64,000 nucleotides of DNA from NCBI RefSeq assembly GCF_030373225.1, contig NZ_JAUCZG010000017.1, positions 1 through 64,000 of the forward strand, read 5' to 3'. A program made the translations under genes and the position numbers. The notes under the pieces are model-generated. The model ran no database searches and was not told the origin of the DNA. It saw nothing but the letters and a program-made list of their open reading frames with translations. Shown one piece after another: positions 22,359-31,018 of this stretch (its first letter is position 1; each line of letters starts with the position of its first letter). This DNA is from Hydrogenophaga sp. Its GTDB lineage: Bacteria; Pseudomonadota; Gammaproteobacteria; Burkholderiales; Burkholderiaceae_C.

Positions 22359-22852
22359 GCGGCCGCCTTGAAGGTGAGCGCCACGCCGTTGTTGCAGTAG
22401 CGCTTGCCGCTGGGTTTGGGCCCGTCGTTGAACACATGGCCCTGGTGGCCATCACAACGCACGCAGTGGTATTCGGTGCGCGGAAAGATCGCCTTGTAGT
22501 CGGTTTTGGTGCCGAGCGCGCCCGGCAGCGGTGTGTGAAAACTCGGCCAGCCGGTGCCGCTTTCGTACTTGGTGTCGGACGCAAACAGCGGCAGATCGCA
22601 GCCCGCGCAGTGGTAGGTGCCCCGGCGCTTCTCGGCGTTGAGCGGGCTGCTGCCCGGGCGCTCGGTGCCTTCTTCGCGCAGCACGTCGAACTGGGCCGGC
22701 GTCAGGCGCTTCTTCCACTCGGATTCGTCGAGTTTCCAGGGGTCGGCGGCGGCCACGGCGCTGGCCACGGGGGCGACGCCCTGGGCGCCCAGGCCGAGCA
22801 GGGAAAGCAGTTTCATGGTCTGGCGGCGGTTGAGGTTGGGACGGATGTTCAT
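22355..22852 (-). CDS. msrB: Peptide methionine-(R)-S-oxide reductase MsrB, exported
   Basis: The 165-residue protein reduces methionine-R-sulfoxide. Zinc-binding pairs are CAGC and CVRC, and the catalytic Cys is in GKRYCNNGVAL. The N-terminus NRRQTMKLLSLLGLG resembles a twin-arginine signal, so the enzyme is probably exported through Tat and works beside the exported MsrA. I used the ATG at 22852. The upstream frame is a shadow of the kinase gene. It is cotranscribed with msrA. Confidence 0.94.
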   Translation of the reverse strand: MNIRPNLNRRQTMKLLSLLGLGAQGVAPVASAVAAADPWKLDESEWKKRLTPAQFDVLREEGTERPGSSPLNAEKRRGTYHCAGCDLPLFASDTKYESGTGWPSFHTPLPGALGTKTDYKAIFPRTEYHCVRCDGHQGHVFNDGPKPSGKRYCNNGVALTFKAAA

Positions 22853-22917
22853 GTCCGTGAGTCGACCACAGCCGGCAATCCTTACGCGGCCCAACGGGTA
22901 ATCGATCAAAGGTCGCT

Positions 22918-23784
22918 TCAGGCCTGCGCCATGCGCAGGCGCCGCGCCGCGTCCTCGTCGCGGGCGTCGTCGATCTCGCGCATCACGCTGCCCAGGTCCA
23001 CCGTGCCGGGTGTGCGTTCGTAGCGACCGCGCAGGGGGGTGTCGATGCCGAGCAGGCCGCTCTGGTACAGGCTCCAGATCTCGGGGCCGAACTGCGTCTT
23101 CTGCAACTCGGGTGCGAACTGGCCGAAGAAGTCGCGCAGGTTGGCCACGTCGCGCAGCAGCATGCGCTGGGCGTGGTTGTTGCCCGCAGCGTCCACCGCC
23201 TGCGGCAGGTCGATGATCACGGGAAAGTCCTCGCTGCCTTGTTCGCCCGAGTGCGCCAGCAGGATGTTGAATTCCGACAGGTCGCCGTGCACCACGCCTG
23301 CGCACAACATGCGCACCACCTCGCCGATCAGCGTGGCGTGGTGCTGGCGCGCCTGTGCGGCTGTGAACGACACGTCGTTGAGGCGCGGCGCCGCGTCGCC
23401 ATGCGCATCGGTCACCAGCTCCATGAGCAGCACGCCGTCGGCGAAGTTGAAGGGTTGCGGCACCCGCACACCGGCTGCGGCCAGCCGGTAGAGCGCGTCC
23501 ACCTCGGCGCTTTGCCAGGCGGCTTCCTGCGATTCGCGGCCGAACTTCGTGCCCTTGGCCATGGCGCGCGCCTGGCGCGAGTTCTTCACCTTGCGGTTCT
23601 CGGTGTAGTCCACCGCCTGGCGGAAGCTGCGGTTGTTCGCTTCCTTGTAGATCTTGGCGCAGCGCGTTTCGTCCCCGCAGCGCACCACATAGACCATGGC
23701 TTCCTTGCCGCTCATGAGCTGGCGCACCACGGTGTCGATGAGACCCTCTTCAACGAGGGACTGGAGTCGGGGAGGAACTTTCAT
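22918..23784 (-). CDS. RIO-type serine protein kinase
   Basis: The 288-residue product has the features of RIO-family kinases. It has the glycine-poor ATP loop SGKEAMVYVV near residue 25, the ATP-anchoring Lys in CAKIYK, the catalytic loop VHGDLSEFNILL near residue 185, and the metal-binding Asp in VIIDLPQAVD. Bacterial members of this group are poorly studied. The archaeal and eukaryotic relatives act in ribosome maturation. The gene is probably monocistronic, since a CACAAT element sits six bases before its ATG. Confidence 0.9.
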   Translation of the reverse strand: MKVPPRLQSLVEEGLIDTVVRQLMSGKEAMVYVVRCGDETRCAKIYKEANNRSFRQAVDYTENRKVKNSRQARAMAKGTKFGRESQEAAWQSAEVDALYRLAAAGVRVPQPFNFADGVLLMELVTDAHGDAAPRLNDVSFTAAQARQHHATLIGEVVRMLCAGVVHGDLSEFNILLAHSGEQGSEDFPVIIDLPQAVDAAGNNHAQRMLLRDVANLRDFFGQFAPELQKTQFGPEIWSLYQSGLLGIDTPLRGRYERTPGTVDLGSVMREIDDARDEDAARRLRMAQA

Positions 23785-23790
23785 CGGGCG

Positions 23791-23796
23791 ATTGTG
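23791..23796 (-). promoter_or_regulatory. -10 element of the RIO kinase gene (leaderless)
   Basis: CACAAT on the minus strand ends six bases before the ATG at 23784. There is no Shine-Dalgarno sequence. Confidence 0.35.
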
Positions 23797-23806
23797 CGCC
23801 CGGGTG

Positions 23807-24385
23807 TCACAAGGGCTTGAGCACGAAGCCGATCACCAGGCCCGCGTCGGTCACCGTGATCGGGCCGGGCTGCATGCCCAGCACATCGGCCATGCGCAGG
23901 TCTTGCGGCTGCAGTTGGTGCAGCACCACCTCGCGCAGCGACCGTTCGGCCAGCGCGGGCGCGTAGCTGTTGAGCAGTTCCACCACGCCTGGCTGCAGGC
24001 TGGGGAAGCGCAACCGGTCGATGCGCAACTGGTGGGCGCGCAGCGTGCGGTCGCTGGCCTCGTAGCGCAGTGCGAAGTCCAGGTCGAAGCTGCCGCGGTG
24101 ACTGCGGTTGAGTGCCGGGCCGGCGGCGTCCACCACCATCTCGGCGCGCAGGCGGTTCTGTGCGGGCAGCAGGCTCAGTCGCGGCGGCTGCAGGTCGAGG
24201 TTGAGCAGGCCCTGCACCGGATAGCGGATCGGAAAGCGCCCGGCCACCGAGCGTTGCAGCACAGCGGTCGGCACGGTGACGCCGGGTGGCCTGGCTGGCG
24301 AGTCGTCGGCTTCGGACGTGCCGGCCCATGCGGGGTTGCAGAACACGCCGCACACGGCGGTTGAAAAGAAGAGTCGTCGGTGCAT
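23807..24385 (-). CDS. DUF1439-like exported protein
   Basis: The 192-residue protein has a signal peptide (residues 1-21, ending PAWA). Its mature domain resembles DUF1439/YceB-type lipid-binding-like envelope proteins: it opens with a VLQRSVAGRFPIRY segment, has alternating strands (LNLDLQPPRLSLL), and ends in GPITVTDAGLVIGFVL. No lipobox Cys is apparent at the predicted cleavage site. Its function is unknown. It is followed by the RIO kinase gene, 22 bp downstream on the same strand. Confidence 0.7.
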   Translation of the reverse strand: MHRRLFFSTAVCGVFCNPAWAGTSEADDSPARPPGVTVPTAVLQRSVAGRFPIRYPVQGLLNLDLQPPRLSLLPAQNRLRAEMVVDAAGPALNRSHRGSFDLDFALRYEASDRTLRAHQLRIDRLRFPSLQPGVVELLNSYAPALAERSLREVVLHQLQPQDLRMADVLGMQPGPITVTDAGLVIGFVLKPL

Positions 24386-24434
24386 AGGCGGGGTGGGAGT
24401 CTGGCCACACCCATGCGTTCAGCGCAAATGGTCT

Positions 24435-24686
24435 CTATTTGTAGAAGACCTCGACCCGGCCCTTGAGCTGGATCAGCAGCGGCTGACCCTTGCGGTCCAG
24501 CGTCTTGCCGGCGGGTACCTTGACCCAGCCTTCGCTGATGCAGTATTCGGTCACGTCGAAGCGTTCCTTGTCGTTGAACCGGATGCCGATGTCGTGTTCG
24601 AAGACGGCCGCCACATGGTGCGGGCTGCGGGCGTCGATGCAGAGGCGGTCGGGCAGGGGTGGTGGGGTGGGAATCGGATCGGTCAT
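24435..24686 (-). CDS. DUF3297 family small protein
   Basis: This 83-residue cytoplasmic protein matches the DUF3297 family (PDRLCIDARSPHH, GIRFNDKERFDVTEYC, EGWVKVPAGKTLDRKG). The family function is unknown. The ATG at 24686 is supported by the family's usual length and by a GACAAT element six bases upstream. It diverges from the histidine kinase gene across 88 bp. Confidence 0.88.
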   Translation of the reverse strand: MTDPIPTPPPLPDRLCIDARSPHHVAAVFEHDIGIRFNDKERFDVTEYCISEGWVKVPAGKTLDRKGQPLLIQLKGRVEVFYK

Positions 24687-24692
24687 GCGCGA

Positions 24693-24698
24693 ATTGTC
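24693..24698 (-). promoter_or_regulatory. -10 element of the DUF3297 gene (leaderless)
   Basis: GACAAT on the minus strand ends six bases before the ATG at 24686, and no Shine-Dalgarno sequence is present. Confidence 0.35.
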
Positions 24699-24760
24699 GG
24701 CCAGATCGTGGCCGGCCGGTCCACGGGTCGCCTGCTGCTTCACTTCCCGGCCCCTGTGCC

Positions 24761-24766
24761 GATAAA
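24761..24766 (+). promoter_or_regulatory. -10 element of the hybrid kinase gene (leaderless)
   Basis: GATAAA ends eight bases before the ATG at 24775. A TTCACT-like hexamer lies about 17 bases further upstream. No Shine-Dalgarno sequence is seen. Confidence 0.4.
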
Positions 24767-24774
24767 TCCTCATC

Positions 24775-27000
24775 ATGAAACTCCAACACAAGGCCTGGGG
24801 ATTGATCCTCGCGGCCGTGGCCGTCTGTGCGGCCGGCGCCCTGGTGGGCGTCAGACACATCGTGCTTGACTCGTTCTCGCAGCTGGAGGTCGAACACGCG
24901 GCGCGCGAGGGCGAGCGCGCCAGGCGGGTGTTCAACCAGCAGGTGCAGGCCCTGAGCGCCACCACCCAGGACTACGCCTACTGGAGCGATGCGGTGGACT
25001 ACGTCCAGGGCAGGCAGGCGTCGTTCCTGTCCGACAACTTCGATGCGGACAACATGGGTTACCTGCGCATCTCGGAGGTGCTGGTGATCGATGGCCAGGC
25101 GAGGGTGATCGGATCGCTCACGCGGGACGACGCGCTGCAGCTCTCGGCGCTGGAGGTCGGGCGCATCGCGTCCCTGCGCGAACTGGCCCTGCCGGTGCTC
25201 AAGGGCGAAGACCCAAAGACCGTGCTGCAGACCCTGCGGGTGGTCGAGGGGAACCTCGAGATCGTGATCGCTGCCGCGGTGCGGGACCCGGACGTGATGG
25301 ACGGAGCCGTACAGGGCGTCATGGTTGCGGTGCGACGGTTTGACGAGGTCGAGGTCCTCAGCCTGGCCGAGGTCCTGATGATGCCGGCGCGCCTGAACTT
25401 CTCCGAGCCCGGTCGCGATGGGCAGGCGTTCTACGTGCTGCCAGTCAACGCCGAACGCGCCGATCTGCATGCCGTGCTGCAAGACCACCGGGGGCGTCCG
25501 GTGGCAGAACTGGTCCTCGGGCTGGACCGCCGGCTGCAGGCGCAGGGCCAGGCAATGACCTGGCAAGGCATGATCGCCGTGGCCCTCACCGCCTTGATGG
25601 CCAGCCTGCTGCTGGTGCTGCTGCTGGACCGGTTCCTGCTCAAGCGGCTGCAGCGCATCTGCAGCGACATCGACGTCATTGCCAGGGACGGCCCCACCGC
25701 AGCGCCTCCCGTGCTGGTGCAGGGCAACGACGAGATCAGTTCGCTGGCTTGCGGCATCAACCAGCTGCTGCAGCGGGTGCAGGCGGACGCCCTGCAGCAG
25801 CGCCTGAGTTTCGAGCGGCAGGAAGCCATTCAGGCGCAACTGATGCAGAGCCAGAAATCCGAGGCCCTGGGCCGGCTCGCCGGTGGCATTGCACACGACA
25901 TCAACAACTCGCTGGCGGCCGTCACTGGCTGGGTGCGGCTCACGATGGAGGACCTGGAAGAGAAGCACCCCGGACACGAGTCGCTCGGTCAGGCACTCAA
26001 GGCCACGAAATACGCCGACGGGCTGATCCGCCAGTTGCTGGCGTTCGGCCGCAAGACCGCGCCCAGGCTGCAACGGCTGCACCTCGCCACCCTGGTGGAG
26101 GACACCCGGCGTCTGGTGAGCGCAGGCCTCACGCGCGAGTGCGAGATCGTGGCCATCCAGCGCGTCGACAGCGACCTCGTCGAGGGGGACCCGACACAGT
26201 TGCAGCAGGTGTTGGTGAACCTGCTGATCAACGCAGCCGATGCCATGGACGGCAAGGGCCGGATCGAGATCACCATCGATGCGCTGACCCTGCCGCAGCC
26301 GGACGGGCATCCCCCGGAGCTGGTGCGCCTGGGCCCGGGCCGTTTCCTCTCGATCGAGGTGCGCGACTTCGGGCCGGGCATGGCGCCCGAGCTGATCGAC
26401 CGGGTCTTCGAGCCCTTCTTCACCACCAAAAGCGTGGGGCGCGGCACCGGCCTGGGCCTGTCGGTGGCGCAGGGCATCACCTCGCACCATGGCGGGCACA
26501 TCGGCTTGTCCAGCGTGCCGGGCGACGGCACCCGTTTCTGCGTGTACCTGCCGGCCCGTGAGGACACAGAGGCCACGAGTCTTCCCGCGTCCATGCCTTC
26601 GCCGGACAGGCACCGCCGTGAACTGCTGTTCGTCGACGATGACCAGCTGGTCCGTCAGTCGTGGAGCGCACTGCTGGAGCGCAGGGGCTGGCAGGTGACA
26701 CGCGCACGGGACGGTGAGGAGGCCTGGAGCTATCTGGTGCAGTCGGCGCGGCGCTGGGACGTCGTGCTCACCGACCTGTCGATGCCGCGGCTCGACGGCG
26801 TGGGGCTGGGCCGGCGCATCCGGTCGATGGAGCGTCCGCCACCGGTGGTGCTGCTCAGCGGAAATCTGGGCGAGGCCGATGCCCGCCAGATCGAGACCTT
26901 GTTCGCGGCCGTGCTGCGCAAGCCCGTCGAGGCCGGTGAGCTCGATCGTGTGCTGCACGAGGTGGTGCAGCGCGCAGCCGGGGCGCCCGACCCGGCGTGA
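24775..27000 (+). CDS. CHASE4-like hybrid sensor histidine kinase / response regulator
   Basis: The 741-residue protein has an N-terminal transmembrane helix (about 8-30), a periplasmic CHASE4-like sensor (about 31-255, with TTQDYAYWSDAVDYV), a second membrane helix (about 262-285) and a linker. The kinase core follows: HisKA with phospho-acceptor His374 in GGIAHDINNS, and HATPase_c with NLLINAADAMD, RDFGPGM and GTGLGLSVAQGI. It ends in a receiver domain with LFVDDDQ and phospho-Asp667 in LTDLSMP. No separate response regulator or output gene is adjacent, so it is an orphan hybrid kinase whose partner and signal are unknown. Confidence 0.92.
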   Translation: MKLQHKAWGLILAAVAVCAAGALVGVRHIVLDSFSQLEVEHAAREGERARRVFNQQVQALSATTQDYAYWSDAVDYVQGRQASFLSDNFDADNMGYLRISEVLVIDGQARVIGSLTRDDALQLSALEVGRIASLRELALPVLKGEDPKTVLQTLRVVEGNLEIVIAAAVRDPDVMDGAVQGVMVAVRRFDEVEVLSLAEVLMMPARLNFSEPGRDGQAFYVLPVNAERADLHAVLQDHRGRPVAELVLGLDRRLQAQGQAMTWQGMIAVALTALMASLLLVLLLDRFLLKRLQRICSDIDVIARDGPTAAPPVLVQGNDEISSLACGINQLLQRVQADALQQRLSFERQEAIQAQLMQSQKSEALGRLAGGIAHDINNSLAAVTGWVRLTMEDLEEKHPGHESLGQALKATKYADGLIRQLLAFGRKTAPRLQRLHLATLVEDTRRLVSAGLTRECEIVAIQRVDSDLVEGDPTQLQQVLVNLLINAADAMDGKGRIEITIDALTLPQPDGHPPELVRLGPGRFLSIEVRDFGPGMAPELIDRVFEPFFTTKSVGRGTGLGLSVAQGITSHHGGHIGLSSVPGDGTRFCVYLPAREDTEATSLPASMPSPDRHRRELLFVDDDQLVRQSWSALLERRGWQVTRARDGEEAWSYLVQSARRWDVVLTDLSMPRLDGVGLGRRIRSMERPPPVVLLSGNLGEADARQIETLFAAVLRKPVEAGELDRVLHEVVQRAAGAPDPA

Positions 27001-27009
27001 ACCGCCGCC

Positions 27010-28404
27010 TCAGTCTTCCAGCACCCGCACCTTCACGCTCTTGCCCTTGATGCGCCCGTCGTTGAGGCGGCTGGCCACCTGCGCAGCGATGTTGCGGTCC
27101 ACCGCCACGTAGGTCGACCATTCGTTCACATTGATCTTGCCCACCTGTTCGCGGGTGTAGCCCAGGTCGGCGGTGAGGGCGCCGAGCACGTCGCCGGGGC
27201 GGATCTTTTCCTTGCGCCCGCCCTGGATGTGCAGCGTGACCATGGGCGGCACCAGCGGCCCCTGGCCGGTAGGCACCAGTTCGCTCAGCGGGTGCCACTT
27301 CGATTCGCGCCCCTGCAGCTGCTCGATCTTGCCCACACTGCCCATCTCGTCCATGCTGACCAGGTTGAGCGCGAGGCCGCTTTCACCGGCGCGGCCGGTG
27401 CGGCCGATGCGGTGGATGTGCACCTCGGCGTCCGGCGTCACGTCCACATTGATCACGGCGGCCAGGCTGGTGATGTCCAGGCCGCGTGCCGCCACGTCGG
27501 TGGCCACCAGCACCGAGCAGCTGCGGTTGGCAAAGCGCACCAGCACCTGGTCGCGCTCGCGCTGCTCCAGCTCGCCGAACAAGGCCAGCGCGCTGATGCC
27601 CTGGGCCTGCAGCACGGCAACGAGGTCGCGGCACTGGGCCTTGGTGTTGCAGAACGCGAGCGTGCTGGCCGGGCGAAAGTGGGCCAGCAGCTTGCTCACC
27701 GCATCCAGGCGTTCGGTGTCCCTGACTTCGTACCAGCGTTGTTCGATTTGCGCACCCGCGTGCTGCGCCTCCACCGTCACCGTGACCGGCTCGCGCATGA
27801 ACTGTGCGCTGAGCTTGGCAATGCCCTCGGGGTAGGTGGCGGAAAACAGCAGCGTCTGGCGCGTCTTGGGACACCGTTTCGCCACCGTCACGATGTCGTC
27901 GAAGAAGCCCATGTCGAGCATGCGGTCGGCTTCGTCCAGCACCAAGGTGTTGAGCGCGTCCAGCGGCAGGCTGCCGCGTTCCAGGTGGTCCATGATGCGG
28001 CCCGGCGTGCCCACCACGATGTGCGCGCCGTGTTCCAGCGTGGCCAGCTGCCCGCGCAGCGGCACGCCGCCACACAGCGTGACGACCTTGATGTTGTCTT
28101 CGGCGCGCGCCAGCCGCCGGATTTCGGTGGTCACCTGGTCGGCCAGTTCGCGCGTGGGGCACAGCACCAGCGTCTGCACCGCGAAGCGGCGCGCGTTCAG
28201 GTTGGCCAGCAGGGTGAGGGCGAATGCGGCGGTCTTGCCGCTGCCGGTCTTGGCCTGGGCAATGATGTCCTTGCCCAGCAGCGCGGGCGGCAAGGCTGCG
28301 GCCTGGATGGGGGTCATCTCCAGATAGCCGAGCTGTTCCAGGTTGGCCAGCGTGGCGGGGGAAAGGGGGAGGGTGCTGAAAGCGGTCGTGGGGGCGGAAG
28401 TCAT
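27010..28404 (-). CDS. dbpA: ATP-dependent RNA helicase DbpA
   Basis: DbpA is a DEAD-box helicase that acts on 23S rRNA hairpin 92 during 50S assembly. The 464-residue protein has the Q motif, motif I AKTGSGKT, motif II DEAD with RMLDMGF after it, SAT, and motif VI HRIGRTGRAG. The C-terminal DbpA RNA-binding domain (about residues 390-464; KIRPGDVLGALT, VNEWSTYVAV, GKSVKVRVLED) separates it from other DEAD proteins. It converges with the hybrid kinase gene across nine bases. Confidence 0.95.
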   Translation of the reverse strand: MTSAPTTAFSTLPLSPATLANLEQLGYLEMTPIQAAALPPALLGKDIIAQAKTGSGKTAAFALTLLANLNARRFAVQTLVLCPTRELADQVTTEIRRLARAEDNIKVVTLCGGVPLRGQLATLEHGAHIVVGTPGRIMDHLERGSLPLDALNTLVLDEADRMLDMGFFDDIVTVAKRCPKTRQTLLFSATYPEGIAKLSAQFMREPVTVTVEAQHAGAQIEQRWYEVRDTERLDAVSKLLAHFRPASTLAFCNTKAQCRDLVAVLQAQGISALALFGELEQRERDQVLVRFANRSCSVLVATDVAARGLDITSLAAVINVDVTPDAEVHIHRIGRTGRAGESGLALNLVSMDEMGSVGKIEQLQGRESKWHPLSELVPTGQGPLVPPMVTLHIQGGRKEKIRPGDVLGALTADLGYTREQVGKINVNEWSTYVAVDRNIAAQVASRLNDGRIKGKSVKVRVLED

Positions 28405-28409
28405 CCCCG

Positions 28410-28415
28410 ATTATC
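28410..28415 (-). promoter_or_regulatory. -10 element of dbpA (leaderless)
   Basis: GATAAT on the minus strand ends five bases before the ATG at 28404. It lies between dbpA and the DUF455 stop codon, so dbpA has its own start site. Confidence 0.4.
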
Positions 28416-28420
28416 GGGGC

Positions 28421-29266
28421 TCACGCCTGGTGCATGGCGGTCAGCTCGGCTTCGCTGAAGCCGGCCGCCAGCCGCGCCGCTTCGTTGAACGGCGGCCTCG
28501 GGCGCGGTGCCGAGTGCTCGCGAGCCAGCCGGCGGTAGTGGCTCAGCGGTTCCATGCCCTGCTGTTTGCACAGCCAGCCGTACCAGCGGTTGCCCACCGC
28601 CACATGGCCGATCTCGTCGCGCAGGATCACGTCGAGGATCTCGACCGCGCGCATGGCGGCGGGCGTGCCCACCTTGCGCAGACGCGCCTGCATCGGTGGT
28701 GTGGCGTCCAGGCCGCGCGCTTCCATGGTGCGCGGCACCAGGGCCATGCGGGCGGTCACGTCGTGCTGCGTGCGCACGCACATCTCCCACAGGCTGTTGT
28801 GGGCGGCGAAGTCACCGTAGTCGCGGCCCAGGCTGCGCAGGTGCTCGCGCAGCAGGCCGAAGTGGATGGCTTCCTCGTGGGCGACCTGGAGCCAGTCGGT
28901 GTAGTAGCCGGCCGGCATGTCGGGGAAGCGCCAGATCGCGTCCAGGGCCAGGTCGATCGCATTGAATTCGATGTGCGCCACGGCGTGCAGCAGCATCGCC
29001 AGGCCTTCCGGCGTGAACGGCGAGCGCTGGGGCACATCGACCGGCGCGATGAGCACCGGCCGCGCCGGTCGGCCCGGCAGTGCCCGGCCGGGTTCGGGCG
29101 CCAGGCGCTGTGCCGGGTCCAGGCGGGTGTTTCCCTGCTTCAGCGCTTCAAAAAGCGCGTGGGTGGCGCGGAGCTTGTCGTCCGGATCGCTGGTGCACAA
29201 GGCTTGCAGAGCCCCCTCGCGCAGGCAGACGGTGGGCGGGGGCGACAGGTCGGAGCGGGCTTGCAT
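28421..29266 (-). CDS. DUF455 ferritin-like protein
   Basis: The 281-residue product belongs to the DUF455 family, which has a ferritin-like helical core. The Glu/His clusters that could bind metals are in AVAHIEFNAIDLALD, VAHEEAIHFGLLREHL and LRDEIGHVAVGNRW. The spacing of these E and ExxH motifs fits a di-metal carboxylate site. No activity is established for the family. The ATG at 29266 is supported by a TAGAAT element seven bases upstream. It diverges from the gamma-carbonic anhydrase gene. Confidence 0.88.
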   Translation of the reverse strand: MQARSDLSPPPTVCLREGALQALCTSDPDDKLRATHALFEALKQGNTRLDPAQRLAPEPGRALPGRPARPVLIAPVDVPQRSPFTPEGLAMLLHAVAHIEFNAIDLALDAIWRFPDMPAGYYTDWLQVAHEEAIHFGLLREHLRSLGRDYGDFAAHNSLWEMCVRTQHDVTARMALVPRTMEARGLDATPPMQARLRKVGTPAAMRAVEILDVILRDEIGHVAVGNRWYGWLCKQQGMEPLSHYRRLAREHSAPRPRPPFNEAARLAAGFSEAELTAMHQA

Positions 29267-29273
29267 CCCTACA

Positions 29274-29279
29274 ATTCTA
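29274..29279 (-). promoter_or_regulatory. -10 element of the DUF455 gene (leaderless)
   Basis: TAGAAT on the minus strand ends seven bases before the ATG at 29266. The overlapping plus-strand TACAAT (29270-29275) may serve the carbonic anhydrase gene, whose ATG is about 30 bases downstream behind an AGGAGA ribosome-binding site. Confidence 0.4.
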
Positions 29280-29304
29280 GGTTTCGCCACAGGAGACAAG
29301 ACAC

Positions 29305-29829
29305 ATGGCCCTTTACGAACTCGACGGCACGGCGCCAAGGGTGGCCGCCTCGGCCTGGGTGGCCGACAACGCGCAGGTGATCGGCAACGTGGTGCTGGGT
29401 GAGGACAGCAGCGTGTGGTTCGGTGTCACGGTGCGTGGAGACACCGAGACCATCACCATCGGGCGCGGCAGCAACATCCAGGACGGCAGCGTGCTGCACG
29501 CCGACGTGGGCCAGCCTTTGACCATCGGCGAGAACGTGACCGTGGGCCACCAGGTGATGCTGCACGGCTGCACCATCGGCGACGGCTCGCTCATCGGCAT
29601 CGGTGCGGTGGTGCTCAACGGCGCGAAGATCGGCAGGCACTGCCTCGTGGGTGCCGGTGCGCTGGTGACCGAGGGCAAGGAATTCCCGGACGGCAGCATG
29701 ATCCTGGGCAGTCCGGCGCGCGTGACCCGATCGCTCACGCCCGAGCAGATCGAAGGTCTGCGCATGAGCGCGAAGCACTACACCGACAACGCCGAGCGGT
29801 TTCGCAAGAGCTTGAAAAAGGTCGGCTGA
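29305..29829 (+). CDS. Gamma-carbonic anhydrase family protein
   Basis: The 174-residue protein is a left-handed beta-helix of hexapeptide repeats. The metal ligands expected in gamma-carbonic anhydrases are visible as the His in LHADVGQP and the two His residues in VGHQVMLHG. Family members such as YrdA and CaiE-like proteins form trimers. Not all show carbonic anhydrase activity, so the catalytic role is probable but not certain. AGGAGA precedes the ATG. hslO follows after 50 bp. Confidence 0.9.
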   Translation: MALYELDGTAPRVAASAWVADNAQVIGNVVLGEDSSVWFGVTVRGDTETITIGRGSNIQDGSVLHADVGQPLTIGENVTVGHQVMLHGCTIGDGSLIGIGAVVLNGAKIGRHCLVGAGALVTEGKEFPDGSMILGSPARVTRSLTPEQIEGLRMSAKHYTDNAERFRKSLKKVG

Positions 29830-29879
29830 ACCCGATCTGCAAGCGTCTGTTTTTTTCGAACGATTCCTGAAAGTCCTGC

Positions 29880-30857
29880 TTGTCCGAACTCCACAAATTC
29901 GTCTTTGAAGGCCTGCCGGTGCGCGGCATGCTGGTGCGCCTGACCGACGCCTGGCAAGAGATCCTGCAACGCCACCGGGACGGTGGCGGTTACCCCACGG
30001 CGGTGACCGAGCTGCTGGGCGAGATGACCGCGGCGGCCACGCTGATGCAGGCCAACATCAAGTTCAACGGCGCACTGGTCATGCAGATCATGGGCGACGG
30101 ACCGGTGAAGCTGGCCGTGGCCGAGGTGCAGCCCGACCTCTCGCTGCGCGCCACCGCCACCGTGATCGGCGAAGTGGCGCCCGATGCACCGCTCTCGCAC
30201 ATGGTCAATGTCAACAACCAGGGTCGTTGCGCCATCACGCTGGACCCCAAGGACCGCCTGCCCGGGCAGGCGCCCTACCAGGGCGTGGTGCCGCTGTTTG
30301 GTGACCAGCGCGAGAAGCTGGAAAAGCTCAGCGAGGTGATCGAGCACTACATGCTGCAAAGCGAACAGCTCGACACGCGCCTGGTGCTGGCCGCCAACGA
30401 GCACGTGGCCGCCGGCCTGCTGATCCAGCGCCTGCCGCTGCAGGGCAGCGGCAACCTGGCCGGCCAGTCGGGAGCGCGCGACGAAGACCAGATCGGCCTG
30501 AACGAGGACTACAACCGCATCGCCATCCTGGCCTCGAGCCTGAAGCGAGAGGAGCTGCTCACGCTGGACGCCGACACCATCCTGCACCGCCTGTTCTGGG
30601 AAGAAGACGTGCGCCGCTTCGAACCCATGACGGGCGAAAGTGGTCCGCGCTTCGCCTGCACCTGTTCGCGCGAACGTGTCAGCAGCATGCTGCGCAGCCT
30701 GGGTCGCGACGAGATCGAGTCGATCCTGAGCGAACAGGGTCAGGTCGAGGTGGGCTGTGAGTTTTGCGGCGCGCAGTACCGGTTCGACCCGGTGGACGCG
30801 GCCCAGGTGTTCCTGCAACCCGACCGGCAGCCGCCCGCGAGCGGCCAGAAGCAGTGA
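29880..30857 (+). CDS. hslO: Redox-regulated chaperone Hsp33
   Basis: Hsp33 is a cytosolic holdase switched on by oxidation. The 325-residue protein has the N-terminal substrate-binding domain (FVFEGLPVRGMLVRL, GALVMQIMGDGPVKL) and the C-terminal zinc redox switch CTC...CEFC, which keeps the CxC-x27-32-CxxC arrangement. The start is TTG at 29880, since no ATG or GTG gives a complete N-terminus. A T-run (TTTTTT) and a CCTGAAAG stretch precede it, and no strong ribosome-binding site is visible. Confidence 0.94.
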   Translation: MSELHKFVFEGLPVRGMLVRLTDAWQEILQRHRDGGGYPTAVTELLGEMTAAATLMQANIKFNGALVMQIMGDGPVKLAVAEVQPDLSLRATATVIGEVAPDAPLSHMVNVNNQGRCAITLDPKDRLPGQAPYQGVVPLFGDQREKLEKLSEVIEHYMLQSEQLDTRLVLAANEHVAAGLLIQRLPLQGSGNLAGQSGARDEDQIGLNEDYNRIAILASSLKREELLTLDADTILHRLFWEEDVRRFEPMTGESGPRFACTCSRERVSSMLRSLGRDEIESILSEQGQVEVGCEFCGAQYRFDPVDAAQVFLQPDRQPPASGQKQ

Positions 30858-30882
30858 AGGCCCGGGCTCCACGCCCGCTCGC

Positions 30883-31018
30883 GCTCAGTCCGTTCCCGTT
30901 CCCGTTCGCCCTGAGCCTGTCGAAGGGCCCGCCAACACCTGTGCATGGGCTTCGACAGGCTCAGCCCGAACGGGGTCAGGCTCAGCCCGAACAGGGGGTC
31001 AGGCTCAGCCCGAACGGG
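30883..31018. repeat. Palindromic repeat cluster between hslO and the P-loop ATPase gene
   Basis: One element (about 30900-30927) is preceded by tandem CCGTTC steps. It faces a tandem array of the inverse orientation: a full copy at 30949-30973, then two part-copies of TCAGGCTCAGCCCGAAC up to 31018. The last copy overlaps the 3' end of the minus-strand ATPase gene and gives it its stop codon. Confidence 0.85.

Noticed and set aside
24175-26958. Long antisense open frame across the hybrid kinase gene
   Set aside because: Composition typical of an antisense shadow; it runs over the kinase motifs and the DUF3297 and DUF1439-like genes in another frame.
30883-31018. Repeat array considered as a CRISPR
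   Set aside because: Repeats are irregularly spaced, palindromic and in both orientations, there are no unique equal-length spacers, and no cas genes are present.
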